From Candidatus Uabimicrobium amorphum (GTDB lineage: Bacteria; Planctomycetota; Uabimicrobiia; Uabimicrobiales; Uabimicrobiaceae), in assembly GCF_009002475.1 (NCBI RefSeq), contig NZ_AP019860.1, forward strand, positions 8,801,547 through 8,865,546: a stretch of 64,000 nucleotides of DNA, in the 5' to 3' direction. The position numbers were made by a program, and so were the translations under genes. The notes under the pieces were generated by a model. It was not told where the DNA came from and ran no database searches. It saw only the letters and a list, made by a program, of their open reading frames with translations. Shown here piece after piece: positions 47,492-56,843 of the stretch (position 1 is its first letter; each line of letters begins with the position of its first letter).

Positions 47492-49084
47492 CTAAATCGA
47501 TTGAGTGGTCTTTTCGATAGGAGCCTGTACTTTTTTACTAATCATGTTGAAAGACTCTTTTGGTACGGCGAGAGGTGTGATGTGTTCATCACAATTTGCC
47601 CAATGTTTTTTTGCCAATTGCAATAATCTCAAATCCTTCTTCGCAACGATTTCCTGAAGACCGAGGAGTTGAACACTGGAGAATTTATGAGAAATTGTCG
47701 CTGTAATTTTCGTCGCATCTCCCAATTCGGAGACAAACGCTTCAAGATCTCCATCGTATTGTTCGAGAATCGAGTCTTTGTAAACATTGTACCATTCAGA
47801 ACCAGGATATGGTGTGGCGAAGTGAGGTTTGGCGTGAATGCCGAGCTTTTCCATACACTTGATAGTAATTTCAATACTCTCAAAGCTTTCTTCTGGAAAG
47901 CCAATAATAATGTTAGGTATCGGTATAATGCCGGATTTTAATGTTCTTCCTACACTATTCAAGTTTGCTTTTTGGCTGGAACCTTTGCCCAAGTTTTTCA
48001 AGATTTTTGGATCAAACGACTCTAACCCATACACCAGATAAGAACAACCCGCACTATACATGGCTTTTAAAACGTCATCATCCACTAGACCGGCATGAGA
48101 TGTTCCGGCCCAAAATACACCTCTTCCGCCCTTATAAGCATTGTAAGGTTTGTTTGGGTCACGTCGTTCTAGTGGTTGCAACCCCTCTTCGATCCATAAA
48201 TTGCAGAGATCATACAACCATGTGCGACGACTTGCGACATGCATCGTTAACAAATTCTCGTCAATAAAAGAAACAAAATCCACTTCGTATTTGTCGACAA
48301 GAGTTTTTACCATTTTTACGATATATTCTGGACTATGATAGCGAATATTCCGTCCGTATGTAAAGCGAACATCATTCACACCATCTTCATTGGCTTCCAC
48401 AATCATATCGCCCGTTGTTCCCAAGTGCCAGCAGTATTTACATACAAGACTGCACCCCAAACTACCATTGATATCCATGCGTTTTTTGAGTTTGAACGTA
48501 TCTTCGCTAAATAGCAACTGCGAATTTTTGAAATAGACCTCTTCGACAGGAAGTAAATCCCATGCAGGATAAGGAAGGACATCCATATCGGCTATATTGG
48601 GCCGAACGAAATTTAGAACGCCTTTACCTTCTTCATTACGGTAACACACTCCCAATGTCTCGCTGAAATCCAAATCATTGTTCGCAATTTTTTCTAAAAC
48701 CACTGGCCACGTAACAAATCCCTCTCCGACAACACCTAAATCAATCTCTGGAAGCCACTCCATCATGTCCAGAGGCATAGAGGTAAAAAATCCTCCGCCA
48801 GCAACAATCTTAGCTTGTGGGCACAACTTTCGCGCCATCTTAAGGGTCTCTTTTACCGATTTGTATGTCGTGATCAAACCTCCAATGGCAACCACTTCCC
48901 AATCATCGGCGCATAAAACTTGTTTCTTTACCTCTGGACCTTTTCTCCAGGCATTTTCATCATAAAATTGAACCTGATGTCCCTTATCTATGGCAATTTG
49001 AGCTAATAAAGCCATTCCATACGGAATGTGTTTAGGATCGTCTTCCTCTCTTACCACGGGGTTAATCATTAAAATTTTAACCAC
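47492..49084 (-). CDS. B12-binding-domain radical SAM enzyme
   Basis: 530 residues. An N-terminal cobalamin-binding-like domain (ILMINPVV..., HIPYGMALLAQIAIDKGHQVQFYD; VVAIGGLITTY; KIVAGGGFFTS) precedes a radical SAM core with CxxxCxxC at about 210, 214 and 217 (CSLVCKYC), then YLVYGLESFDPKIL and the C-terminal part. Such enzymes use methylcobalamin or a B12-like fold and catalyse methylations or ring changes. The substrate is unknown. The GTG start has GGAGG six bases upstream, and it overlaps the DUF115 gene by eight bases. Confidence 0.88.
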   Translation of the reverse strand: MVKILMINPVVREEDDPKHIPYGMALLAQIAIDKGHQVQFYDENAWRKGPEVKKQVLCADDWEVVAIGGLITTYKSVKETLKMARKLCPQAKIVAGGGFFTSMPLDMMEWLPEIDLGVVGEGFVTWPVVLEKIANNDLDFSETLGVCYRNEEGKGVLNFVRPNIADMDVLPYPAWDLLPVEEVYFKNSQLLFSEDTFKLKKRMDINGSLGCSLVCKYCWHLGTTGDMIVEANEDGVNDVRFTYGRNIRYHSPEYIVKMVKTLVDKYEVDFVSFIDENLLTMHVASRRTWLYDLCNLWIEEGLQPLERRDPNKPYNAYKGGRGVFWAGTSHAGLVDDDVLKAMYSAGCSYLVYGLESFDPKILKNLGKGSSQKANLNSVGRTLKSGIIPIPNIIIGFPEESFESIEITIKCMEKLGIHAKPHFATPYPGSEWYNVYKDSILEQYDGDLEAFVSELGDATKITATISHKFSSVQLLGLQEIVAKKDLRLLQLAKKHWANCDEHITPLAVPKESFNMISKKVQAPIEKTTQSI

Positions 49085-50123
49085 AATGTTCCTCCTTATG
49101 CATTCCTAAAAAATTATTCAAATCCATGCACTCCACTTCCTCTTCGATCAAAGTTCCGGCCCCAGAACAATTGTATGTTACGACATCGTCTACTTTACGC
49201 AGCAAATCAATAAAATTCTGCTTATACCAATAGTACGTCGGGTCGGTATAGTATTTCTCTCCGGTAAGAGGAAATGTACTTGCGGCAAAGTACGACTTTA
49301 TATTTTCCTTAGAACCAAGATGATTGATAAGTTCGTAGTAAGTTTGGGTTTTTTCGATAGGAGTACTTTCGGGGTAGCCAAAGTCCATACCAACAACGGC
49401 TATATGAGGTATTTTTAGACGAGTCGCTGCAAAAACCCATGCCGCGGTTCCCACAGTTCCACCAGTATTCATACACGGGAGTTTATTGATATTCCACATT
49501 TTGCGTGTAATACTCTCTGGGTTGGTAGGATTATCAACCATTGGATTGAACCAGTACCCGTCAAAATTTGCTTCGACAAGACGATTTGCAACAGTCTCGG
49601 AGATACATGATGCAATAATTACTTTCGCTCCCGCACTAAATTTATTAACAAGTTCAATGTTTTCATTGTTGTGTTTTATGGAATTTTTACGAAAGTCAAC
49701 ATCCAGATCTTGCCGCGCGAAATAATCATCATTCTCTGAGTTTTTTTCAAAGTCAGGGTCTCCAAACCAACGCACCACACGCGTGGGGTGCGGATCTAGA
49801 GTGATGATATAGTCGGGTTTTAAACCTGCTTTTAAACAGCGGACATATGTTCCATCAATGGCAATAATGGTTCCCTGGTATCCAGAATCTACAATTTTTT
49901 GAATGGCATTTGTGTTATGAACACTTGGCCCAGCACTAATCACAATCGCAGATTCGGCTTTTTTTTCCTCCGGTAAAGAAATATCCTTCAAACTTTTTTT
50001 AATTAGAGGAAGATTGATCACAGCTTTTTCACACAAAGATTTTAGGTGATAATCAATACCTATTTGCGGTATTTTTTTCACCAAATCTTTAAATTCAGCA
50101 GAGATATTACTCATCATCACCAT
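49077..50123 (-). CDS. DUF115/Maf-like protein (motility accessory factor, glycosyltransferase type)
   Basis: 348 residues. The block AIVISAGPSVHNTNAIQKI, then TIIAIDGTYVRCLKAGLKPDYIITLDPHPTR and HIAVVGMDFGYPES is the signature of DUF115/MptE-like proteins, which include the Maf enzymes that attach nonulosonic acids to flagellin. A CMP-sugar synthetase in the same operon supports that role. Several ATGs lie at the start; the exact one is uncertain (50123, 50117 or 50114). The start overlaps the small gene upstream by 8-17 bases. Confidence 0.85.
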   Translation of the reverse strand: MVMMSNISAEFKDLVKKIPQIGIDYHLKSLCEKAVINLPLIKKSLKDISLPEEKKAESAIVISAGPSVHNTNAIQKIVDSGYQGTIIAIDGTYVRCLKAGLKPDYIITLDPHPTRVVRWFGDPDFEKNSENDDYFARQDLDVDFRKNSIKHNNENIELVNKFSAGAKVIIASCISETVANRLVEANFDGYWFNPMVDNPTNPESITRKMWNINKLPCMNTGGTVGTAAWVFAATRLKIPHIAVVGMDFGYPESTPIEKTQTYYELINHLGSKENIKSYFAASTFPLTGEKYYTDPTYYWYKQNFIDLLRKVDDVVTYNCSGAGTLIEEEVECMDLNNFLGMHKEEHCG

Positions 50124-50283
50124 CCCAGTTTAGCTTATCTCGTTCAACATACACCATACTTCCTCCTAAAGAAGCTAATGCTTTGTTCTTGAACTCTTCC
50201 TTTACATCTAAACTGGGATCTTTTGTTTCCGCTTCGTTTATGCTCTTTTTGACTTTGTAGTTACCTTTTAATATATCGTCCAT
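50107..50283 (-). CDS. Small 58-residue protein heading the Maf/radical SAM operon
   Basis: Read from the ATG at 50283 with the strong site AAGGAAG five bases upstream, ending TAA at 50107. It is acidic at the end (LNWDGDDE), hydrophilic, and rich in Lys and Glu, with an ALASLGGSMVYVERD segment in the second half. It overlaps the downstream DUF115 start and has its own good promoter (50375-50402), so it looks real although short. No known family. It could be a structural or chaperone protein, or a peptide substrate; the LGG is not enough to call a leader cleavage site. Confidence 0.72.
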   Translation of the reverse strand: MDDILKGNYKVKKSINEAETKDPSLDVKEEFKNKALASLGGSMVYVERDKLNWDGDDE

Positions 50284-50374
50284 AATAACTTCCTTAAAGG
50301 TGAAGTAACTAAGTGAATTCCATTAAAATATTAAAAATCACATTTTAACAAAATGTATGAATATTTAGTAATCA

Positions 50375-50402
50375 TTTATAGACGACCACTACAAAATGTC
50401 AA
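50375..50402 (-). promoter_or_regulatory. Promoter of the small-protein/Maf/radical SAM operon
   Basis: On the - strand a perfect TTGACA (+ strand 50397-50402) is followed after 16 bases by TATAAA (50375-50380). The predicted 5' leader is about 85 bases and holds a 7-bp hairpin (50340-50356) ahead of the small gene's ribosome site. Confidence 0.68.
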
Positions 50403-50436
50403 TTATTCCCTAAAATTTATTAGGGCGTGACATGCA

Positions 50437-53400
50437 CTAAAAGTCAAACAAAGTCATCTGGTCGGACTTTTTGTTTTTTCTCTCTTTAAACTCTAGTTTT
50501 TTGTATATGTCATCCTTCACAGTGTTAAGAAAACGGCTCGACTGCATTTCCTTTGTCTGTCCGTTTAACAGACGACTTTTGCTCCCGGTCAAATACAGAA
50601 AATTTTCCGCGCGCGTCATACCAACATATAACAACCGGCGTTCTTCCTCTATATCTGTGTCTTTCAAGGTATATGGAATTAAGCTTTCTTCACATCCACA
50701 TACAAATACCACTGGAAACTCAAGACCTTTTGCGGCATGTAATGTCATTAGACGTACTTTTCCGCCAGGATACATATCTTCGTGATTTGTCAAAGATATA
50801 TCGTTAATAAAGTCATCATTGTTTGTGTAGGTACTTGCCATCTGCAATAGATACGAACACGTCGCTTCTTCTTCTGGACGAAAATAACCGCCATACTCTT
50901 TGTGATCCCATAGTTTTTGTATTTTTTTATGCACCGACCGCGCTTTTATTTTTGTGGTAAATTCATAAAAGTCTTTGATAATGCTCAGGGTTTCGTTCTT
51001 CAAAGATTTTATATTTTGCTCCAGCGCCTCCATCAAATCTTGGCCTGATGAATTTTGATATAAAGTAACAAGGGAATTTTTCCCAATCCCAGGGAGAGCA
51101 GACAAAACTTGATACCACAAAGACAATTGCTGCGAATTTTTAATGAGTGATAACCACGCGGTCACAAGACGTATTTTCGCGTCGCTAAGCACCGATTCTT
51201 GTCCCACAACACGATAGGGAATTCCCGAACGTTCGAAAGCCTCTTCTAGCTTTTTCAATTGTTGGCGACTGCGAAATAAAACTGCGAAATGACTGAAGTC
51301 GAGTTGTAACTCTGGAATATCCCCCTCCACACGACTACTGTCAATAGAAAAATGGCTTGTGCCACCGATCATTTTCTCCACCGTATGAACAACAAACTCT
51401 GCTTCGGATTTATCACTAGGGCACTCGTAGTACGCAATTCCACTATGTAGTTGTTGTTTGCGTGCACTCATTTTGCGCTTAACATGACTTTTATTCGCAG
51501 CAATAATTTGTTGTGCGCAATGAATTATCGGTTGTGGACAACGAAAGTTATCGTTGAGAAAAATCGTCTTGGCATCGGGAAAATCTTCGTTAAACTGTAA
51601 AAAATAACCGACATCTGCTCCACGAAAGCCGTAAATTGCTTGGTCAGGATCACCAATTACGCAAACATCGCTGTGCGGCCCTAACAACAATCGAAATAAT
51701 GCGTACTGTGACTTGTTAATGTCTTGGTATTCGTCAATGAGAATCGTGGTAAATTGTTGTTGATATTGTGTTTGTATTTCAGGATTTTCCTGTAGAATTT
51801 TCACGGAAAGGTATATCAAATCATCGACATCCACCGCTTGTATTGTTTGCAAAATACGACAATATTCGTGATAAAAGTCCTGATCCTCACTAGCAAAATT
51901 TACATCTTCTAACTTCGATTTGCACTGTGAGATGACATTTAAACGAGCGATAATTTCTTTACTGGAGAGTTCGGGAAAATGCAAACGCAGGTACGGTAAA
52001 ACCTCCGCACGCGTACAAACCTTTACGCGCTTCAGGCCTATTTTATCGCTATGCCTACGCAAGATGGAGAGTCCAAAGCGATGGAAAGTCGCCACAAAAA
52101 CTTCACACCCGACCTCTTCCCCAAGAGTATCATGCAATCTACGTTCCAAATCATTTGCCGCTTTATTGGTAAAAGTAACCGCGAGAACTTTCTGAGGGTC
52201 CACACCGTTGTTGATAAGATGACAAACGCGAGAGGTTAAGGTCTTTGTCTTCCCTGTTCCTGGCCCGGCGACAATAATGAGAGGCTTCCCACTGTGCTCT
52301 ACAGCTTCTTTTTGTTGTGCCGTTAATCCACCTAAAGACGGTGTAGTTTCCTGTTCATTTTTATTGTCATTTTTTACATCTTTAAACTCTTGGCGCGCTA
52401 ATTTTTCTGCCTGCGGCTCTTCTCCCCACGCGACTAAAAAACTCGGTTGTAATGTAAAATTTTTCGCTTCTCCCGGTCGAAAAAGGCAAATTTTGCCAAA
52501 TTCTCCGTCATATCCCGATTCGATATGCAACTCGCCGGTACGCACGCGACGAATTCCCTCCGCAATGAGTGGCATATCCTTGCGAATCTTTTCAATTTCT
52601 ACACTGCGCAGTATTTCTAGTTCACAACCATAATTGTGCATCATTTTGTGATACTGCCCTTGTACTTTTTTACTAGTCGGTCCGTAGCCAAGTATTTGCG
52701 ATAGAGCGGTCTCTAGACCAACTAACGATTCCGAAGGAAAAGAACGCGGTGGCTGAAATCCGAGTTTGCGATCGGCCAACTCATTGACGCGGTGCATCAC
52801 CCCCACGGTGACGGGTTTTTTACACACCGGACACAATCCTTTATTGTTGATCGTTTCTTCTGGTTCAAGGCAAACATTGCATTTTCGGTGGCCATCGAGA
52901 TGATACTTACCTTCTTCGGGATAAAATTCAATTGTACCCAAAAATGCATTTTTATCTCCGGTTTTCAGCGCCTCAAAAATAGCACGATAATCCATTTGCG
53001 TATTAAAAATATTCGCTTCGCGCGCCAATTTCGATGGAGAGTGCGCATCAGAATTCGAAATCATGGTAATGCCATCTAGTTGTGAACAGCGCCAATTCAT
53101 TTCCGGGTCAGACGACAGTCCCGTTTCCGCAGCAAAGATATGCGGTGTCAAATCCTCAAAACACTCTTCGATATGATCAAAACCCGATTTAGATCCGAAT
53201 AACGAAAACCAGGGAGTCCAAATATGCGCAGGAATCAAATATGCTTCCGGGGAAATATTCAACAAAATTTCCAGCATATCGCGCGAATCTAAACCTAAAA
53301 TAGGTCGCCCATCCGACGCTAAATTACCAATCTTACCCAACTCGAATTGAATGCGCTTTACAGTTTCCATATCTGGGGCACAAACCACATGATGCAATTT

Positions 53401-53718
53401 GCGCGTGCGACCATTTTTTTTGTAAATATTGCTGATCTCTACTGTCAGCATAAAGTAAACGTCTTGGCGGCAAGCACTGGGTATTTCGCGGTCTATTTTT
53501 TCTGCATATTCTCTTTTGAGTTTAAAAAGACCTGTATCGGCAAAAGGTTCCAAATATTCTTCGATCTCTGCAAACCATGCGGGATGAGTAAAATCCCCTG
53601 TGCCAATTAAATTAAGTCCTTTAAGCTGCCCCCACCGATATAAATTCGGAAAAGTAAGCTGCTTGCTAGTCGCACGGGAAAATCGCGAGTGAATGTGTAA
53701 ATCCGCAGTAAAAATCAT
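50437..53718 (-). CDS. Fusion of EndoQ-like PHP nuclease and UvrD-type helicase
   Basis: About 1093 residues from the ATG at 53718, with GGGGA upstream. The N-terminal part is a PHP-type metal hydrolase (DLHIHSRFS; TGDFTHPAW; SNSDAHSPSKL) followed by a zinc-finger CNVC...CPVC near 280-300, the EndoQ layout; EndoQ cuts DNA 5' of deaminated bases. From about 470 comes a superfamily 1 helicase: GPGTGKTKT (about 486), DEYQD (about 661), GDPDQAIYGFRGAD, LNDNFRCPQP, TLHAAKGLEF (about 994) and YVGMTRAE. It probably excises and unwinds at damaged bases. It seems a single gene. Confidence 0.88.
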   Translation of the reverse strand: MIFTADLHIHSRFSRATSKQLTFPNLYRWGQLKGLNLIGTGDFTHPAWFAEIEEYLEPFADTGLFKLKREYAEKIDREIPSACRQDVYFMLTVEISNIYKKNGRTRKLHHVVCAPDMETVKRIQFELGKIGNLASDGRPILGLDSRDMLEILLNISPEAYLIPAHIWTPWFSLFGSKSGFDHIEECFEDLTPHIFAAETGLSSDPEMNWRCSQLDGITMISNSDAHSPSKLAREANIFNTQMDYRAIFEALKTGDKNAFLGTIEFYPEEGKYHLDGHRKCNVCLEPEETINNKGLCPVCKKPVTVGVMHRVNELADRKLGFQPPRSFPSESLVGLETALSQILGYGPTSKKVQGQYHKMMHNYGCELEILRSVEIEKIRKDMPLIAEGIRRVRTGELHIESGYDGEFGKICLFRPGEAKNFTLQPSFLVAWGEEPQAEKLARQEFKDVKNDNKNEQETTPSLGGLTAQQKEAVEHSGKPLIIVAGPGTGKTKTLTSRVCHLINNGVDPQKVLAVTFTNKAANDLERRLHDTLGEEVGCEVFVATFHRFGLSILRRHSDKIGLKRVKVCTRAEVLPYLRLHFPELSSKEIIARLNVISQCKSKLEDVNFASEDQDFYHEYCRILQTIQAVDVDDLIYLSVKILQENPEIQTQYQQQFTTILIDEYQDINKSQYALFRLLLGPHSDVCVIGDPDQAIYGFRGADVGYFLQFNEDFPDAKTIFLNDNFRCPQPIIHCAQQIIAANKSHVKRKMSARKQQLHSGIAYYECPSDKSEAEFVVHTVEKMIGGTSHFSIDSSRVEGDIPELQLDFSHFAVLFRSRQQLKKLEEAFERSGIPYRVVGQESVLSDAKIRLVTAWLSLIKNSQQLSLWYQVLSALPGIGKNSLVTLYQNSSGQDLMEALEQNIKSLKNETLSIIKDFYEFTTKIKARSVHKKIQKLWDHKEYGGYFRPEEEATCSYLLQMASTYTNNDDFINDISLTNHEDMYPGGKVRLMTLHAAKGLEFPVVFVCGCEESLIPYTLKDTDIEEERRLLYVGMTRAENFLYLTGSKSRLLNGQTKEMQSSRFLNTVKDDIYKKLEFKERKNKKSDQMTLFDF

Positions 53719-53850
53719 AGTCGTCCCCAATAAAACAAAATGTATCCGAAATTAGGTGTTTTTATATACTACGCTGTATTCATAAACCGTGCCACCAAAA
53801 AATCCTGCCCTTTAGGTAACATCTCGCAACACTTACATTTTTTTCTCCTG

Positions 53851-53879
53851 TTGCCATTTCGCCGTCTTTTATTTACAAT
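53851..53879 (+). promoter_or_regulatory. Promoter of ytoQ
   Basis: TTGCCA (53851-53856) and TACAAT (53874-53879) with an optimal 17-base spacer, 42 bases ahead of the ytoQ start codon. Confidence 0.6.
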
Positions 53880-53921
53880 AAAAATTCATACATAACCCCA
53901 AAAACCAAAGGAGATTTTGTC

Positions 53922-54386
53922 ATGAGCAAAGTTTGGCAAGTATATTTATCCGGTGAAATTCATACGGACTGGCGTGAACAAATTGAATCGATGACCAAAG
54001 CCAAAAATCTACCTGTACATTTTACCCATCCCGTGACCAACCACGAGAATTCCGATAATTGCGGAGCCACGATCTTAGGTAACGAAGACAAGCCATTTTG
54101 GTTTGACCACAAAGGGGGAAAAGTGAATGCCATACGCACTAGAACTCTAATGCGAGATGCCGACATTGTCGTCGTGAGATTCGGTGATAAATACAAACAA
54201 TGGAACGCTGCTTTTGACGCAGGCTATGCTGCGGCTTTGGGAAAATCGCTGATCATTTTACATGCACCAGAACATCGCCATGCTCTCAAAGAAGTCGATG
54301 CCGCCGCCCTAGCTGTTGCCGAAAAACCCGAACAAATCGTACAAATTTTAGACTATGTTATTACCGGAAGCCTTCCCGTAAAATAA
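53922..54386 (+). CDS. ytoQ: YtoQ family protein
   Basis: 154 residues. The start VWQVYLSGEIHTDWREQI and the WFDHKGGKVNAIRTRTLMRDADIVVVRFGDKYKQWNAAFDAGYAAALGKSLIILH region match the YtoQ family, which resembles nucleoside 2-deoxyribosyltransferases. Its substrate is not known. AAAGGAG precedes the ATG by eight bases. It is a single gene, 35 bases before the leucine-rich-repeat gene. Confidence 0.9.
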   Translation: MSKVWQVYLSGEIHTDWREQIESMTKAKNLPVHFTHPVTNHENSDNCGATILGNEDKPFWFDHKGGKVNAIRTRTLMRDADIVVVRFGDKYKQWNAAFDAGYAAALGKSLIILHAPEHRHALKEVDAAALAVAEKPEQIVQILDYVITGSLPVK

Positions 54387-54421
54387 TCTTACGAGCCATA
54401 AGTCAGAAAGCGTAAATAATC

Positions 54422-55723
54422 ATGACAAAACCCATAAAAAATAGGACTCTACGCAATATAAAAAGCGACCGTGAATACATTCAGTGCACTTTTCACCTTG
54501 ATGAAAAAAAAGCGTACAGCATTACCAATACAAAATTTTGCGGTTGCCGCTTTTCCTCTAATGTGACTTTTGATTTTTTGGATGCCTGTACCTTTGAGGA
54601 CTGTCACTTCGATCAAAATTGCAATGTCCATGTACGTCCTCATGCATTTCCAGAAAAACTCCATGGACTACCGTCTTTAAAATCTGTACATATACAAGGC
54701 TTTTTACAACCTCTGTCATTTCTCCCATTTGGTTCAAGGCATGAAGAGCGAACAAAACAAAACATGAACAGTGACTTTTTCAAAAGCTCTGGCATTCATA
54801 CCTCTTTAACTCACTTAAACGTTATTTGCTATGCAAATATTCACAACTTCCTCGAAGCATTTACTGATCTGCCTTCTCTTCGCGAAGTGCATTTAAACTC
54901 TGTAAAATGCGAACTTTCACAAGATTTTACCCATTTACCACTACATCGCTTTGTCATTGAAAATGGTGAGGTAACAAATGTATGCAACACAATCGGGCAA
55001 ATGACCTCTCTACAACATTTGGCGATTCATCAAGCAACAGAGTTGCGATTTCCTAAACAAATAGGAAAATTAACGTCTCTTCAACACTTAAAATTAGAGC
55101 ATTGCGTACACCTCATACCCAAAGAAATAGGCAACCTGGTTTCATTGACACATCTAACAATTTTTACAACAAAATATAATTCGCGACAATCAATCCCGAT
55201 GCAAGCATTCCCAAATAGTATGGAAGTTGTTTGTGCAGGTATACCACGGGAAATAGGCAAGTTAGTGCAGCTACAGCAGTGTTGTTTACATAGTAACTTC
55301 ACAGAAGTTCCACAAGAATTTGCGATGCTAACGTCTTTGCAAAAACTCACCTTGTCTTCTCAGAATTGTACCTCATTTCCCACTGTAGTCTGCCAGCTAA
55401 ACTCTCTGACACATTTATCTCTAAACATGCCCATATCGGAAATACCCAAGGAAATCTCGCAATTACAATCTCTAACTCACCTATCCTTCTCGGGTAGTGA
55501 CATTCGCGCCATAGGAAAGTACATCGCCAAGCTAACTCATCTAACGCATTTAAAGATCTATCAAAATTATGCTGTAAAAATTTGCGAAGAGATACAACAG
55601 TTAACCTCCTTGAAGCGTATAGAATTCTGCAACTGTCGTATATCCGCACAACAAAAAAGGCAAATAAAAGAGTGGTTGCCTCACTGTGCCGTCAGTTACA
55701 CCAGAGTCGGCGAAGGAAGGTAG
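54422..55723 (+). CDS. Leucine-rich-repeat protein
   Basis: 433 residues. The first 75 residues have alternating Cys/Phe positions (CTFHLDEKKAY, TKFCGCRFSSN), resembling a pentapeptide-like cap. About a dozen repeats of the type LPxEIGxLxSLxHLxL follow from about residue 120, with a period near 23. No signal peptide or span, so it should be cytoplasmic. It probably binds proteins. A frameshifted relative with the same N-terminal cap lies at 56844-57570. The ribosome site is weak. Confidence 0.82.
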   Translation: MTKPIKNRTLRNIKSDREYIQCTFHLDEKKAYSITNTKFCGCRFSSNVTFDFLDACTFEDCHFDQNCNVHVRPHAFPEKLHGLPSLKSVHIQGFLQPLSFLPFGSRHEERTKQNMNSDFFKSSGIHTSLTHLNVICYANIHNFLEAFTDLPSLREVHLNSVKCELSQDFTHLPLHRFVIENGEVTNVCNTIGQMTSLQHLAIHQATELRFPKQIGKLTSLQHLKLEHCVHLIPKEIGNLVSLTHLTIFTTKYNSRQSIPMQAFPNSMEVVCAGIPREIGKLVQLQQCCLHSNFTEVPQEFAMLTSLQKLTLSSQNCTSFPTVVCQLNSLTHLSLNMPISEIPKEISQLQSLTHLSFSGSDIRAIGKYIAKLTHLTHLKIYQNYAVKICEEIQQLTSLKRIEFCNCRISAQQKRQIKEWLPHCAVSYTRVGEGR

Positions 55724-55821
55724 TTTTCTTTACAAAATTCACCTGGAAAAATAATATCCTCTTTACTACACAACTGCTTGTACATAGCACATCCACAGCA
55801 AGAAATCGCTTTTATCAAAAA

Positions 55822-56712
55822 TTAGGAAACGGAATTCTTCTCTTGTACTTTCTGTAAACACTGCTCAGAGCAAAACCCTTGTAGTTCCTCACGGCACCTA
55901 TCGCAACCTAAAAATAAACGGTCACACTCTACATCAGCACAGTTGTAATACATATCCGCAGGCTCTTTGCATATATAACAATGGCTAATCGCAGGAAGTT
56001 CGGTTTTATTGTCAATAGGAACCGATAGGCGCTCGTCAAAAACAAATAGTTTGCCCTTCCAATGTTTGGTCCCTTCTTCTAGTCCGTACTTGATCATGCC
56101 GCCATCGAGCTGGTATACCTGCTTGTAGCCATTTTCTTTTAAAAGAGCAGAAAAAGTCTCGCAGCGAATACCTCCGGTACAACACATCATTATTTTCGAT
56201 TCCTCAGGATCGTATTTTTCCTTAAATTGATCGGCATACTTGGGAAAGTCACGAAAATAGCGACAATCAGGTTTTTCGGCGCTTTCAAAGTGGCCAATTT
56301 CCCACTCATAGTCATTGCGTACATCCAGAAGAACATACTCACCACTTTCGATCATTTCCCGCCATTTTTGTGGAGAAACATGCTCGCCACCTTGTTGTAA
56401 ATCGACTTTGTATTTTAATGCCACGAGTTCTTTGCGGTATTTGACAGTCATTTTGTGAAAAGTGTGTTGTGGATGTTCGTGGATTTTAAACTCAACATCG
56501 TGAAACATCTTGCGATTTGCCATCCACTTCATGTACGAGTTTGCCACCTCTTCGCTAGCGCTAATCTGACCATTGATTCCCTCCTCGGAAATATAAATAC
56601 GCCCCAAGGCATCGCGATTTTTAAAAAACTTCTTGTGTACCATTACCTCACGATGGGGGTTTTCTACATCAACATATTTGTAATACGCCAGGACTAAATA
56701 TTTGTTTTCCAT
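55822..56712 (-). CDS. trhO: tRNA uridine hydroxylase TrhO (rhodanese-like, YceA)
   Basis: About 296 residues from the ATG at 56712 (a TTG six bases earlier is possible). The N-terminal acylphosphatase-like part (GRIYISEEGINGQISAS) leads into a rhodanese domain (LLDVRNDYEWEIGHFESA) with the active-site loop MMCCTGGIRCE near 177. A Cys-rich C-terminal end (CYICKEPADMYYNCADVECDRLFLGCDRC) completes the family. TrhO makes 5-hydroxyuridine at tRNA position 34. A degraded copy of its N-terminal codons lies at 57590-57673. Confidence 0.9.
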   Translation of the reverse strand: MENKYLVLAYYKYVDVENPHREVMVHKKFFKNRDALGRIYISEEGINGQISASEEVANSYMKWMANRKMFHDVEFKIHEHPQHTFHKMTVKYRKELVALKYKVDLQQGGEHVSPQKWREMIESGEYVLLDVRNDYEWEIGHFESAEKPDCRYFRDFPKYADQFKEKYDPEESKIMMCCTGGIRCETFSALLKENGYKQVYQLDGGMIKYGLEEGTKHWKGKLFVFDERLSVPIDNKTELPAISHCYICKEPADMYYNCADVECDRLFLGCDRCREELQGFCSEQCLQKVQEKNSVS

Positions 56713-56843
56713 TCCCAAAATTCCTCATAGTTCTTTTGTTGTTGTTTTCATTTGTATTTTATGCCCTAGCATGTTGCATTACAAATTATTTTTCCATCAT
56801 TAGTGGTAGCATAGACATATCGAATTTTATCAATGATTTTATT

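Noticed and set aside
50107-50283. Firm call as a RiPP precursor
   Set aside because: The LGG motif alone and the presence of a radical SAM enzyme are not enough; the Maf and NeuA genes point to glycosylation instead.
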